Positions 34,694 through 43,387 of a stretch of DNA of 64,000 nucleotides are shown here, piece after piece; positions within the stretch are counted from its first letter, which is position 1, and the number at the start of each line of letters is the position of its first letter. The translations under genes and the position numbers were made by a program. The notes beneath the pieces were generated by a model. It saw only the letters and a list, made by a program, of their open reading frames with translations. It made no database searches and was not told where the DNA came from. Source of the stretch: Chitinophagaceae bacterium (GTDB lineage: Bacteria > Bacteroidota > Bacteroidia > Chitinophagales > Chitinophagaceae); the NCBI GenBank assembly GCA_014879565.1, contig JACSRW010000031.1, positions 1-64,000 of the forward strand. Direction: 5' to 3'.

Positions 34694-36055
34694 ATGACAA
34701 GCAGCAGTACCAGTCAATTACAGGTGGAAACCAGTTACCGGCAGATCATCCGTATCGCGCTGCCGATCAGTCTTGCCATTTTTATCCCCCAGCTGAATTT
34801 TGTTATCAACAATATATTTCTCGGGCATTATACGGCTGACCCGCATGCCCTGGCGGTAGCCGGAATTACCGGGGTTTACTACCTGGTTTTCGCAGCAATC
34901 GGGTACGGACTGAACAATGGTTTACAGGCCCTGATTGCCCGCCGGGCCGGAGAAAACCGGCCGGATGAAATCGGTCAGCTTTTTTCACAGGGGGTGCTGA
35001 TCGGGCTCCTGCTTGCCGTGGCCGGTATCCTGATAACCTGGACACTTACCCCCTGGATTTTCCGGCAGATTATACAGGACCCTGTTGTATTGGATAAAGC
35101 GATTAGTTTTCTCCGTATCCGGGTCTGGGGACTGCCCTTTCTGTACATCTACCAGTTACGCAATGCCCTGCTGGTAGGTACCAACCAGAGCCGCTACCTG
35201 GTTGCCGGTACACTGGCAGAAACAGCGGCAAATATTCTCTTTGACTACCTGCTGATCTTTGGTCATGCCGGTTTTCCTGAGCTTGGGTTTAACGGGGCTG
35301 CCATTGCCTCCGTGATTGCTGAGTTTACCGGGATGTTTGTCATATTCCTGGTTATCCGGCATAAAGGCATCAGTAATCGTTTTGGCCTTTTCCGGGAAAT
35401 GCGCTGGCAACCTGTCAACAACCGGCTCATCCTTTCCATGTCGGCCCCGCTGATGTTTCAGCATGCCATCAGTATCATCAGCTGGCAGTTTTTCTTTTTG
35501 CTGATTGAGCATCACGGGGCGATGGCACTGAAAGTTTCCAATGTGATGCGGAATATTTTCGGCATATTCGGCTGCCTGACCTGGGCGCTGGCTTCCACTA
35601 CCAATGCCATGGTAAGTAATGTGATCGGCCAGGATAAAAAAGAACAGGTCACCCCGCTCCTGCGGAAAATTGTTTTACTCAGCATGGGATGGGCGGTGCT
35701 GGCTTTCGGAATGCTGAACCTGTTTCCGGATTCCTTTCTTTCCCTTTTTGGTCAGGGCACGGCCTTTATTGACTCCGCCATGCCCTCTCTCCGGGTTGTT
35801 TCGGGCGCAATGCTGCTGATGTCATTTTCGGTGGTGATGCTGAGTGCGGTAACCGGTACGGGAAATACAAAAGTGACATTCGCCATTGAACTGTTTGCCA
35901 TCATTATGTACAGCACTTATGTCTATCTCGTCAATGAGTATTTTTTCCTGCCCGTACATATCGGCTGGATGAGCGAATGGCTGTACTGGATCTGTCTGTT
36001 TATCCCCTCCTTCTTTTATATCCGGAGCGGGCGCTGGAAACAAAAAATCATTTAG
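34694..36055 (+). CDS. MATE family efflux transporter
   Basis: 453 residues with 12 predicted membrane helices in two six-helix halves, the length of a bacterial MATE protein. It exports organic cations or drugs in exchange for Na+ or H+. Recognisable segments: IIRIALPISLAIFIPQLNFVINNIFLGHY (helix 1) and GYGLNNGLQALIARRAGENRPDEIGQLFSQG. The ATG at 34694 follows a promoter box; upstream residues in the same frame belong to the opposite-strand DUF3822 gene. Its last 4 nt overlap the convergent folB stop. Substrate unknown. Confidence 0.92.
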   Translation: MTSSSTSQLQVETSYRQIIRIALPISLAIFIPQLNFVINNIFLGHYTADPHALAVAGITGVYYLVFAAIGYGLNNGLQALIARRAGENRPDEIGQLFSQGVLIGLLLAVAGILITWTLTPWIFRQIIQDPVVLDKAISFLRIRVWGLPFLYIYQLRNALLVGTNQSRYLVAGTLAETAANILFDYLLIFGHAGFPELGFNGAAIASVIAEFTGMFVIFLVIRHKGISNRFGLFREMRWQPVNNRLILSMSAPLMFQHAISIISWQFFFLLIEHHGAMALKVSNVMRNIFGIFGCLTWALASTTNAMVSNVIGQDKKEQVTPLLRKIVLLSMGWAVLAFGMLNLFPDSFLSLFGQGTAFIDSAMPSLRVVSGAMLLMSFSVVMLSAVTGTGNTKVTFAIELFAIIMYSTYVYLVNEYFFLPVHIGWMSEWLYWICLFIPSFFYIRSGRWKQKII

Positions 36056-36417
36056 TATTCCTTCTCCAATATCACTCCGGCTGTACCGGTAAAGCCCGGT
36101 ATGGGCGGCTGCATTTTCCGGATGGCTATCCGTACGGCTTTGAGCGCAGGAAACTTCTCTTTTAATAATGAGGCTATTTCCATGACCAGGGTTTCCAGCA
36201 GGTCACGGGGTTCTTTCATGGTTTGTCCGACCAACTGGTACACTGCCCCATAATCCGGTGTGTCATCCAGAGAACATACCGGATCTGCAGGCGGCACATA
36301 ACTAAGTTCCAGGTCTGCTTCAAACCAGTTACCTGTTTTCCGCTCTTCCGGGAATAAGCCGTGATAAGCGAAAAAGCGAAGTCCCTTCAGGGACACGGTC
36401 ATAAATGACTTCTCCAT
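36052..36417 (-). CDS. folB: Dihydroneopterin aldolase
   Basis: 121 residues, normal for FolB, which splits dihydroneopterin into hydroxymethyl-dihydropterin and glycolaldehyde in folate synthesis. Motifs: VSLKGLRFFAYHGLFPEERKTG (Tyr-His pair near the active site), and DDTPDYGAVYQLV. Its ATG overlaps the trxB stop (TGATG), so translation is coupled to trxB. Confidence 0.92.
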   Translation of the reverse strand: MEKSFMTVSLKGLRFFAYHGLFPEERKTGNWFEADLELSYVPPADPVCSLDDTPDYGAVYQLVGQTMKEPRDLLETLVMEIASLLKEKFPALKAVRIAIRKMQPPIPGFTGTAGVILEKEY

Positions 36418-37358
36418 CAGTGAAGGCCTTTGGCGCTGAGGTATCGTTCGGCATCAAGGGCGGCCATACAGCCACTGCCGGCAGCCGTAACGGCCTGGCG
36501 GTATATTTTATCCTGTACATCCCCGGCGGCAAATACGCCTTCCACATTGGTACGGCTGCTGCCCGGAATGGTCTTTATATACCCGGCTTCATCCATTTCA
36601 ATCCAGGGTTTGAAAATATCCGAATTCGGCTGGTGTCCAATCGCCACAAAAAAGGCGCTGACAGGCACTTCCTGTTTATCCCCGCTTTTATTATTCCGGA
36701 TACGAACAGCTTCCACTTTTTTATCGCCAAGCACTTCATCGATTTCGCTGTTCCAGTACACAGTGATATTGGAAGTATTTTTCACCCTTTCCTGCATCAC
36801 TTTACTGGCGCGCATTTCGTCGCGGCGCACAATCATGTGCACACGGGAACATATTTTGGAAAGGTAGAGGGCTTCTTCCGCAGCCGTATCACCGGCTCCC
36901 ACGATCGCCACTTCCTTCCCTTTAAAGAAAAAACCATCGCAAACCGCACAGGCACTGACTCCGTAACCGTTCAGCCGCTGTTCACTTTCCAGTCCCAGCC
37001 ATTTGGCTGAAGCGCCCGTAGAAATGATCACGGCGTCTGCTTCGATCCATTTCTCCTCATCTATCTGTACTTTATGTACCGGACCACTGAAGTCCACTTT
37101 GGTCGCAATACCATAACGGATATCCGCGCCCATCCGGGCCGCCTGTTTTTCGAAATGCTGCATCATTTCCGGCCCCATGATTCCTTCCGGATAACCGGGA
37201 TAATTTTCCACTTCAGTGGTAATGGTCAGCTGGCCGCCAGGCTGTATGCCCTGGTAGAGAACCGGCTTCAGCCCGGCACGGCTGGCATAGATGGCGGCTG
37301 TATATCCTGCAGGACCCGATCCGATGATCAGGCAATGTACTTTTTCGGTGGCTTCCAT
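36417..37358 (-). CDS. trxB: Thioredoxin-disulfide reductase
   Basis: 313 residues. FAD/NADPH enzyme that reduces thioredoxin. Motifs: FAD site IIGSGPAGYTAA, redox-active CAVC at residues 137-140, NADPH site GAGDTAAEEALYL, and the C-terminal GVFAAGDVQD. The ATG at 37358 (MEATEKVHC) is chosen because the promoter box TAATTTTG lies at 37402-37395, inside the longer open frame starting at 37397. It forms a two-gene unit with folB. Confidence 0.95.
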   Translation of the reverse strand: MEATEKVHCLIIGSGPAGYTAAIYASRAGLKPVLYQGIQPGGQLTITTEVENYPGYPEGIMGPEMMQHFEKQAARMGADIRYGIATKVDFSGPVHKVQIDEEKWIEADAVIISTGASAKWLGLESEQRLNGYGVSACAVCDGFFFKGKEVAIVGAGDTAAEEALYLSKICSRVHMIVRRDEMRASKVMQERVKNTSNITVYWNSEIDEVLGDKKVEAVRIRNNKSGDKQEVPVSAFFVAIGHQPNSDIFKPWIEMDEAGYIKTIPGSSRTNVEGVFAAGDVQDKIYRQAVTAAGSGCMAALDAERYLSAKGLH

Positions 37359-37394
37359 GTTGAAAATGAATTGAACGGGTAAACTAAATGAATG

Positions 37395-37402
37395 CAAAAT
37401 TA
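37395..37402 (-). promoter_or_regulatory. TAnnTTTG promoter box of trxB-folB
   Basis: TAATTTTG on the minus strand; predicted start near 37390 and a leader of about 32 nt before the trxB ATG at 37358. Confidence 0.6.
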
Positions 37403-37425
37403 GGGAAATATGGGGTGCGGCAAAA

Positions 37426-37465
37426 GGGTTGACGGGTTAACAGGCTGACCGGTTAATCAGTCAGG
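37426..37465 (-). repeat. Octamer repeat downstream of the DUF4249 gene
   Basis: Five 8-nt units on the plus strand, beginning GGGTTGAC then GGGTTAAC and drifting. It lies about 20 nt beyond the DUF4249 stop (37487), upstream of the trxB promoter. Confidence 0.6.
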
Positions 37466-37486
37466 TTAAGCCCGTTTCAGTACTGT

Positions 37487-38368
37487 TTATTGCGGTATAT
37501 ATATCTTCCGGTATTGTGCTGCGTAACCGCCAAAATAACCCAGGGCGTCTCCGCTGATATTACTCATTACCCGGGTTGGTGCGGAAAAAGGATTGCCGAT
37601 ACTGGCATAACTGAATTCCATGGTGCGCCAGAAATCGTAGGTGGCTTTATCAATATTACAGAGTTTGAGCACCACACTGTCACCCCGGTTAAAAAAGCTA
37701 TAAGCTTCCCCGGTGATCCCATTCCGGAGCACTCCCCGCTCTACCTGCACTTCATAAGTTGTCCCGTCAATCACCTGGTCATCATAGACAGAATTGAGGC
37801 CGGGGTAAAAAGGATCGGTATTCTGTTTGGTAAAATAGCGTACATAATCACCCAGACCCGGAGGATCGGTGGCTTTCAGCATCAGCACTACTTTGTACGG
37901 TATATTTCCCGCAGGTGCCGGTTTCCAGTACAGGGAGTCAATCCGCCTGGTGATCTGCGGTATCCTTGTGGCAGCCCGGTATTCCCTGCCCTGCCAGCGG
38001 ATCAGGAGAGAATAGGACCGGCCTGTTTCCCCGGTAATCGCAGTGGATAATGAACTGGAATCGGTGGAATAATAAAAGCCGCTGAAATTGCCGGGAATAC
38101 GGATAATGTATTCTTTCAGTTTATGTGTTCGGGTTCCGTCTGATACAAATACTTCGGCATCGTGTACAAAACTTTCTGCAAGACTATCCGGGCTAAAGGA
38201 GGAAAAGTAACCCAGGCTCCGGGACAGGTAGACCACCGGGGGCTGGCCGTTTTCAATGGTTGCTTCCACCACCAGTTTGGACGGAGATTGAGCGGGCTGC
38301 AGCTGAATGGTCTTCTCACAGGAGCTTAATACAAAAAGAAGGAGTATGGGTAGCAGAAAAAAACGCAT
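37487..38368 (-). CDS. DUF4249 family lipoprotein
   Basis: 293 residues. Lipoprotein signal peptide ends in FVLSSC (Cys17). The body matches DUF4249, a Bacteroidota family: KLVVEATIENGQPPVVYLSRSLGYF near the start and a beta-sandwich pattern throughout (RYFTKQNTDPFYPG, DQVIDGTTYEVQVERG). Members usually sit beside a TonB-dependent receptor and are thought to take part in outer-membrane uptake; here no receptor is adjacent, so it is an orphan copy. Confidence 0.85.
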   Translation of the reverse strand: MRFFLLPILLLFVLSSCEKTIQLQPAQSPSKLVVEATIENGQPPVVYLSRSLGYFSSFSPDSLAESFVHDAEVFVSDGTRTHKLKEYIIRIPGNFSGFYYSTDSSSLSTAITGETGRSYSLLIRWQGREYRAATRIPQITRRIDSLYWKPAPAGNIPYKVVLMLKATDPPGLGDYVRYFTKQNTDPFYPGLNSVYDDQVIDGTTYEVQVERGVLRNGITGEAYSFFNRGDSVVLKLCNIDKATYDFWRTMEFSYASIGNPFSAPTRVMSNISGDALGYFGGYAAQYRKIYIPQ

Positions 38369-38398
38369 ATACCATTAACGGCTGTAAATGTACTTTGT

Positions 38399-38438
38399 TT
38401 TAAAAAACAATTCCGGCCTCAGAGACTGAGAACCGGAA
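38399..38438 (-). terminator. Intrinsic terminator of the sigma factor gene
   Basis: On the minus strand TTCCGG (38438-38433) pairs with CCGGAA (38416-38411), with an inner CTCAG/CTGAG stem, followed by AATTGTTTTTTA. It lies 36 nt after the sigma factor stop at 38474 and before the DUF4249 start. Confidence 0.85.
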
Positions 38439-38473
38439 CTATTTTAAATTAACCCACGCTTTTTAACCTATTC

Positions 38474-39349
38474 TTAACCCAGGTAGGCTTTTAAGGCACT
38501 GCTGTACCGGGCTTTCTGGAGTCTTTTGATAGCTCTTTCCTTGATCTGACGGATCCGCTCTTTGGTAAGATCATATTTCTGTCCGATCTGCTCAATGGTT
38601 ACCCCGTTTTCCCCGTCCAGGCCAAAATAGGCATTCACAATTTCTGCTTCCCGGGGGGAAAGGGATTTGAGTACCCGGCGGATTTCATTCCGGAGGGAAT
38701 CTTTCATCACGTCATCATCTGTATCATCACTTCCTTCCAGCAGGTCACCCATGGCCACATCTTCGGCTTCGTGCACGGGGGCATCCAGGGAAGTATGACG
38801 GGTATTGCTCTGGAAGATATTATTGATCTCGGTTTCACTCATCTCCAGCAGTTCGGCCAGTTCTTCGGTAGAAGGCTCCCTTTCATGCTCCTGTTCAAAA
38901 GCCATGTAGGCTTTATTGGCCTTATTATAGGTGCCGATTTTATTTTGGGGGAGACGTACCAGGCGCCCCTGCTCGGCCAGGGCCTGAAGAATAGACTGGC
39001 GAATCCACCATACCGCGTACGAAATGAATTTAAACCCTTTTGTTTCGTCAAAACGCTGGGCGGCTTTGATCAGACCCAGGTTACCCTCATTGATCAGGTC
39101 GCTGAGCGACAAACCCTGGTGCTGGTATTGCTTGGCCACAGATACCACGAAACGCAGGTTGGCCTGAACCAGTTTATCCAGGGCCCGCTGAGCATCCACA
39201 GGGTTTTTGTGAAACATTTTAATCCGCTGGGCCAGAGTGGTTTCCTCTTCCGGCGTGATCATGGAAATTTTTGAAATCTCCTGTAAATACTTCTCAACTG
39301 CCTGTGAATCCCGGTTCGTAATCTGGGTAGCAATTTTGAGTTGCCGCAT
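38474..39349 (-). CDS. rpoD: Primary sigma factor (SigA/RpoD)
   Basis: 291 residues with regions 1.2, 2, 3 and 4 but without region 1.1, the short form typical of Bacteroidota. Markers: VEKYLQEISKISMITPEEE (1.2), LINEGNLGLIKAAQRFDETKGFKFISYAVWWIRQSI (region 2, shown here for its overall span), and EQIGQKYDLTKERIRQIKERAIKRL (4.2). It directs RNA polymerase to the TAnnTTTG/TTTG promoters seen throughout this window. The promoter box is about 110 nt upstream, giving a leader near 100 nt, far longer than most genes here. Confidence 0.97.
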   Translation of the reverse strand: MRQLKIATQITNRDSQAVEKYLQEISKISMITPEEETTLAQRIKMFHKNPVDAQRALDKLVQANLRFVVSVAKQYQHQGLSLSDLINEGNLGLIKAAQRFDETKGFKFISYAVWWIRQSILQALAEQGRLVRLPQNKIGTYNKANKAYMAFEQEHEREPSTEELAELLEMSETEINNIFQSNTRHTSLDAPVHEAEDVAMGDLLEGSDDTDDDVMKDSLRNEIRRVLKSLSPREAEIVNAYFGLDGENGVTIEQIGQKYDLTKERIRQIKERAIKRLQKARYSSALKAYLG

Positions 39350-39456
39350 AGTGCAAGAAATTTAATTTAGTCAACGAATAGATGACGGCCTTTGTTTGCA
39401 GATCGCTGCAAATGGATAGTTAATAACATGAGGAATTTACCGTCCCAGACCGTCTG

Positions 39457-39464
39457 CAAAGATA
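39457..39464 (-). promoter_or_regulatory. TAnnTTTG promoter box of the sigma factor gene
   Basis: TATCTTTG on the minus strand. The predicted start near 39452 gives a leader of about 100 nt to the ATG at 39349. No second box closer to the ATG matches as well. Confidence 0.55.
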
Positions 39465-39625
39465 CCTATAAGTTACGGGATCTCATAATGTTCGCCGCTG
39501 AAAAATTACTCACAGGCTAAACACAATGCCTTCCTTAGGGATAGTCTGTACCATGAAATGCAGTACAGGTAAGGATTTGGCTATTTTCTAAGTGTTTTTT
39601 CCCGACCGTAAGAAAATGATAAAAA

Positions 39626-40801
39626 TCAAGACCTGCCGGCTGCAGATACCGCTTTTCCGGATTGATTTTTACGCAACCAGAGGAACAGCACCAGGCCGGA
39701 TAAAAAGAGCAGACTGGATATTACTTCTGCCTGGGTTGGCTGGAAACCAAAGATGTTCATCCTTGTATTGACCCGGATTTTCTCAATCAGGAACCTCTCC
39801 AACCCATTCATCATCAAATAAATAGCAAAAAGCGTTCCGGGAATCCGCATTTTTTTCCGCAGCAGAAGCAGCAGACCGAAAAGAGCCAGACAGAAAACCA
39901 CTTCGTAAAGCGGTGTGGGGTAAACGGCTTCGGGCAGCTCCATACAGAATTTTCCGGTACATCCCGGAATAGGCACCCCTACTTCATTTACATTATGGGG
40001 GTAGGTATATGACCAGGCCCAGTCGGGTAACCAGGAGAAAGGATTCGGCCTGGTATTGACGATACCCCAGTCTCCGTCACCGGATACCTGGCAGCCGATC
40101 CGGCCCACTCCGTAGGCCAGCATCATGGTGGGTGCCATGGCATCATTCAGGTGCCAGAAACCTATTTTATGTTTTTTAGCATACCACCAGATGGCCAGGG
40201 CGGCACAGATCAGTCCCCCGTAAAACGTAAGCCCTTTGGCTGAGAAAATATAATCCGCGGGCCTTTGTAAGAAATCTGACCAGTTTTCAAAAATATCAAA
40301 GAGTTTGGCCCCCGCCAGTCCGAAAACCAGGGCAATGATCGTTAGCTCTCCGACCCGGTCATGCGGCCAGATCCGAACGGTTCTTTTTTCCGGCTTACTG
40401 AGTTTTTGTTTGTTTTTCTCCCACCATTTTATACCGGCAAACAGTAAGCCCATGCCGATACCGGCCGGCCAGCTTCCCAGGGTGGAAAATATAAAAGCCT
40501 GGGGATCTTCCGTAGCCGCATCATCCAGGATAAAAAGAGCCAGGATTTTATATCCCATAATAAACCCAAGCAGGAAATTCAGGATCAGGTCTGAGGCGGT
40601 GGCCGGCTGTCCCACCATCACCTGCATTTCGGTTGGCTGAAACAGGCCCTGTTTGCTTTTCCGGCGCAGTTCGGCCGTCAGCACCAGGGCTGCGACGATA
40701 AATGCGATAGCCACAAAAAAACCAAATGAATTGATAAACCGGAGAAAAGGCCATTCTACTCCGAATAAGTCCTTAAAAGCGTAGTATAAATTGGGATACA
40801 T
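39626..40801 (-). CDS. lgt: Prolipoprotein diacylglyceryl transferase
   Basis: 391 residues with about seven to eight membrane helices. It transfers diacylglycerol from phosphatidylglycerol to the lipobox cysteine, the first step in maturing the many lipoproteins of this window. The Bacteroidota-type signature GRIGCQVSGDGDWG carries the essential Arg; the family also shows LTFYGGLICA. It is longer than E. coli Lgt (291) mostly because of an inserted loop (KWWEKNKQKLSKPEKR). TAAATTTC, a one-mismatch box, lies 3 nt before the ATG. Confidence 0.93.
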   Translation of the reverse strand: MYPNLYYAFKDLFGVEWPFLRFINSFGFFVAIAFIVAALVLTAELRRKSKQGLFQPTEMQVMVGQPATASDLILNFLLGFIMGYKILALFILDDAATEDPQAFIFSTLGSWPAGIGMGLLFAGIKWWEKNKQKLSKPEKRTVRIWPHDRVGELTIIALVFGLAGAKLFDIFENWSDFLQRPADYIFSAKGLTFYGGLICAALAIWWYAKKHKIGFWHLNDAMAPTMMLAYGVGRIGCQVSGDGDWGIVNTRPNPFSWLPDWAWSYTYPHNVNEVGVPIPGCTGKFCMELPEAVYPTPLYEVVFCLALFGLLLLLRKKMRIPGTLFAIYLMMNGLERFLIEKIRVNTRMNIFGFQPTQAEVISSLLFLSGLVLFLWLRKNQSGKAVSAAGRS

Positions 40802-40830
40802 GCGGAAATTTAAGCGGGACGAATATACTA

Positions 40831-40856
40831 AAGCCCCGGATTAAAAACCGGGGCTT
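40831..40856. terminator. Strong intrinsic terminator
   Basis: Perfect 9-bp GC-rich stem AAGCCCCGG/CCGGGGCTT around an 8-nt loop. It lies 22 nt after the bacilliredoxin stop (40879) and just upstream of lgt, ending bacilliredoxin transcripts. Confidence 0.85.
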
Positions 40857-40878
40857 CTTTGTAAAAGGTATAAACGGA

Positions 40879-41295
40879 TCAGTTGCAGTGCTGCTCAAAG
40901 GCACCCAGCAGGTTCTGGGCGATCACCTGGGCAGGCCGGCCTTCAATCTGATGTCTTTCTATAAAGTGTACCACCTGACCGTTTTTAAACAATGCAATAG
41001 AGGGAGATGAAGGCGGGTAAGGCATCAGGTGCTGGCGAAGTGTTTTTACCGCTTCTATATCAAACCCGGCAAAACTGGTGGTAAGAAAATCCGGCTTTTT
41101 GGCCGCATGGGCCACAGCCAGCAGAACACCCGGGCGGGCCGTACCCGCGGAACAGCCGCAGACTGAATTGATCACTACCAGGGTGGTGCCGGGTTTAGCC
41201 AGTTGTGCTTCCACTTCTTCCGCGGTAAGCATTTCCGAAAAACCATTCTCTGTGAGCTCTTCCTTCATCGGAACTACAATCTCTTCTGGATACAT
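40879..41295 (-). CDS. BrxA/BrxB family bacilliredoxin
   Basis: 138 residues from the ATG at 41295 (MYPEEIVVPMKEEL), a full-length single thioredoxin-fold domain. The active site is VCGCSAG with Cys46 and Cys48 (CGC), the bacilliredoxin signature; these proteins remove bacillithiol or act as general thiol-disulfide exchangers. The long N-terminal extension seen in the same open frame (to 41838) is antisense to hsp20 and has no homology. Promoter TAGCTTTG lies about 22 nt upstream. It is divergent from hsp20, linking two stress genes. Confidence 0.92.
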   Translation of the reverse strand: MYPEEIVVPMKEELTENGFSEMLTAEEVEAQLAKPGTTLVVINSVCGCSAGTARPGVLLAVAHAAKKPDFLTTSFAGFDIEAVKTLRQHLMPYPPSSPSIALFKNGQVVHFIERHQIEGRPAQVIAQNLLGAFEQHCN

Positions 41296-41316
41296 ATGTT
41301 TTAACTTTTGGAAAAG

Positions 41317-41324
41317 CAAAGCTA
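41317..41324 (-). promoter_or_regulatory. TAnnTTTG promoter box of the bacilliredoxin gene
   Basis: TAGCTTTG on the minus strand; predicted start near 41312 and a leader of about 17 nt before the ATG at 41295. Confidence 0.6.
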
Positions 41325-41500
41325 CAGAAATTGAAGCAAGAGGTAAAAGGCTGAATGGAAAAAGGAAATTCTGGCAGCATTTTTTCCTCTTTTCGGAAAT
41401 TCTGTCGGCAGAACAATTCAATTCCTGCCATTGCAACCGGGAAAAACGGATGGTACAGGGTTTGTCGCAGCAGTGATGTAAACAAAAAAAAACAAAAACT

Positions 41501-41944
41501 ATGGCATACGTACAATTGAACCGCAGACCCGTAAGTGACAGTTTCAGCAGCTTTGTGGATGAAATGTTTTCCGAGCTGCCCGTATTGTTCAACAATGGCT
41601 TTAACAATACGCTAAGAAAGGATTCCGTACCGGTTAACGTCAAAGAAACAGAAAAGGGCTTTGAACTGGAAGTGGTAGCCCCCGGATTTGACAAAGCGGA
41701 TTTTAAAGTGAACCTGGAACAGAACCTGCTGACCATTTCGGCCGAAAAACAGGCGGTTGAAGGCAGTGAAAACGAAAAGCAGATCCGGAACGAGTACAGT
41801 TTCCGTTCCTTTAAGAGATCTTTTACAATTGACGACAAAATTGATGCAACCGGGATAGATGCATCTTACGTCAATGGAGTACTGAGATTAAACCTTCCGA
41901 AGAAAGCGGAAGTCAAAGCTTCAAAAGCAATCGAAATAAAATAA
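41501..41944 (+). CDS. Small heat-shock protein (Hsp20/alpha-crystallin)
   Basis: 147 residues. An ATP-independent chaperone that holds unfolded proteins for refolding by DnaK. The alpha-crystallin domain spans about 45-140: VPVNVKETEKGFELEVVAPGF, NEYSFRSFKRSFTIDDKID, and the closing VLRLNLPKK. The C-terminal VKASKAIEIK carries the conserved I-x-I motif for oligomer contacts. It is monocistronic, between a divergent bacilliredoxin gene and a strong terminator. Confidence 0.95.
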   Translation: MAYVQLNRRPVSDSFSSFVDEMFSELPVLFNNGFNNTLRKDSVPVNVKETEKGFELEVVAPGFDKADFKVNLEQNLLTISAEKQAVEGSENEKQIRNEYSFRSFKRSFTIDDKIDATGIDASYVNGVLRLNLPKKAEVKASKAIEIK

Positions 41945-41990
41945 GTTCTTAGATACAATTTTTCTCATAAGCAGTTGGTTTTGGTTTACG

Positions 41991-42020
41991 CCCTCCGTTT
42001 CCACGGAGGGTTTCTTTTTT
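41991..42020 (+). terminator. Intrinsic terminator of hsp20
   Basis: CCCTCCG/CGGAGGG stem with a 6-nt loop, followed by TTTCTTTTTT. It lies 46 nt after the hsp20 stop. Confidence 0.9.
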
Positions 42021-42043
42021 AATTAGGGGAAGATAAAGACAGG

Positions 42044-42092
42044 CCGGTTACAATCTGCCGGCTACAATCTGCTAACTGCTATCCGCCGGCTT
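42044..42092 (-). repeat. Heptamer array at the end of the NTF2-like gene
   Basis: Seven units in exact 7-nt register, including CAATCTG twice and CCGGTTA/CCGGCTA, ending 4 nt short of the NTF2-like gene's stop at 42096. Read on the minus strand from that stop, TAG triplets occur in all three frames within about 37 nt. Confidence 0.85.
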
Positions 42093-42095
42093 TCT

Positions 42096-42548
42096 TCACT
42101 CACATCCTGTCCTCCTCCTGGTATCCACCAGGTACTGAATTTTCCAGCCTTCCTTAAAACGAACCAGCTGAAATGAGTTCACACCGCAATGACTGAACTG
42201 GCCATTATAATAAAACTTGTAGGGGGTCCAGACCAGGGCCAGGGGACCATCCACCTTAATGGTCTCAAATACGATCTGTTCATCTGCCGCGCCGGCGGGT
42301 AATTTTTTGATACTTTCCGCGAAAGCTTCTGCGCGTTCGTTCCGCACCTGGAAATTGCCTTCTTTATTCCGGATAATCGTTTGCATCACCACACTGTCGG
42401 CAAAACAGGATTTGAGTTGTGCCGCATCCGCGTTTTTCATAGCGGAAAAAAGGGTATTGATGACCCCTTTTACAGAATCCTCCGGGCTTTGCGCAACCGT
42501 AACACCGCCCATAACCAGCATTGTTAAGAGTATCCAAAATTGTTTCAT
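42096..42548 (-). CDS. Secreted SnoaL/NTF2-like protein
   Basis: 150 residues. Signal peptide MKQFWILLTMLVMGGVTVAQ, then one NTF2-like cone-shaped domain (VKGVINTLFSAMKNADAAQLKSCFADSVVM, later VNSFQLVRFKEGWKIQYLVDTRR). Secreted NTF2-like proteins are common in Bacteroidota, some being enzymes and others ligand carriers. No catalytic residues can be assigned. It stands alone. Confidence 0.8.
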   Translation of the reverse strand: MKQFWILLTMLVMGGVTVAQSPEDSVKGVINTLFSAMKNADAAQLKSCFADSVVMQTIIRNKEGNFQVRNERAEAFAESIKKLPAGAADEQIVFETIKVDGPLALVWTPYKFYYNGQFSHCGVNSFQLVRFKEGWKIQYLVDTRRRTGCE

Positions 42549-42622
42549 GCTAACAGTTTTTAAGAGTTTATGGCAAATGAATTGGATATTTTTTTCCGGA
42601 GGCTAAAATAAACTTCCGCGCC

Positions 42623-42973
42623 ATGCAAACCCTCAAAATTTTACAGGCGGTAATCCTGATGCTTATTGTGGCCTGGGCGGCCAGTTGTGCTATCGGGAAA
42701 CAATACAGCAAGCAGTTGCTGGCACCGCGTAAGGCTGCGCCTGCTGACAGCATGGGTCAGACAGTCCGCTTTCTGCAATGGGGAGATGATACGGTCAGTA
42801 CAGTACAGGGAGTCCCCGCAATTAACCAAAAACAAACGCATTTAACAGATACCATCCGGCTTGTCTCAAGCGTAAGCAAAGACAGCCTGGTTACCGGTCT
42901 TCCCTCTTCACCGTCAGTAAATAAGTCGGCGAATGGCGTCCGGACAAAAAGAACCCGGAATGACCCGCCGTAA
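42623..42973 (+). CDS. Small lipoprotein of unknown function
   Basis: 116 residues, no family recognised. A hydrophobic segment ends in WAASC, so Cys22 is the likely lipid site. The rest is low in structure and rich in Ser, Thr, Asp and Gln, with a basic end (GVRTKRTRNDPP). It is short but coding is supported by the signal peptide and by its start 74 nt from the divergent gene. Probably an envelope-associated disordered protein. Confidence 0.6.
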   Translation: MQTLKILQAVILMLIVAWAASCAIGKQYSKQLLAPRKAAPADSMGQTVRFLQWGDDTVSTVQGVPAINQKQTHLTDTIRLVSSVSKDSLVTGLPSSPSVNKSANGVRTKRTRNDPP

Positions 42974-43018
42974 CAGGGTTAACCGGTCTAATCCCATTCT
43001 TCACCAAAAAACAAACGA

Positions 43019-43387
43019 ATGAACAGAAATTTTATCCTGACAGCAGCCGCCCTCCTGAGCCTGGCAGCCCTTATAAGCAGCTGCGGCCATAGCCGTGTTT
43101 GGGCCAATAACAAAGAGAAAAAAACCTATGCCGAACCGGCCAGATCCCCCAGACCTGCATACGGGCCGGTGTATACCCCTGCCCCGCTGATTGTAAGCCC
43201 CAGCCCGGGTTTTACCATGGCCCGTCACCCCAACGGTCAATATTACCACCGGGGAGCACAGGGACTGATGTACTGGAAAGGCTTTGACAACCGGTTTTAT
43301 CTGGACAGGAACCAGGTAGATAAGTCGCGGTACAGCAAGTTTGAATACCGGGAATGGAAGCGGTTCAGCCGGCATAGCGGGAAATGA
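43019..43387 (+). CDS. Small lipoprotein of unknown function, Pro/Tyr/Arg-rich
   Basis: 122 residues. The lipoprotein signal ends in LISSC (Cys22). The mature part is Pro-rich (ARSPRPAYGPVYTPAP) and then aromatic-basic (YYHRGAQGLMYWKGFDNRFYLDR, KFEYREWKRF). It follows the previous lipoprotein gene by 45 nt, so the two may be co-transcribed. Function unknown; could bind nucleic acid or polysaccharide by its basic-aromatic surface, which is speculation. Confidence 0.6.
   Translation: MNRNFILTAAALLSLAALISSCGHSRVWANNKEKKTYAEPARSPRPAYGPVYTPAPLIVSPSPGFTMARHPNGQYYHRGAQGLMYWKGFDNRFYLDRNQVDKSRYSKFEYREWKRFSRHSGK

Noticed and set aside
41296-41838. N-terminal extension of the bacilliredoxin frame
   Set aside because: It is antisense to hsp20 and crosses the bacilliredoxin promoter box; the true ATG is at 41295.
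43019-43387. YXWGXW-type or amyloid-like lipoprotein
   Set aside because: Aromatic-basic repeats are suggestive, but no known motif is matched exactly, so it is left unnamed.
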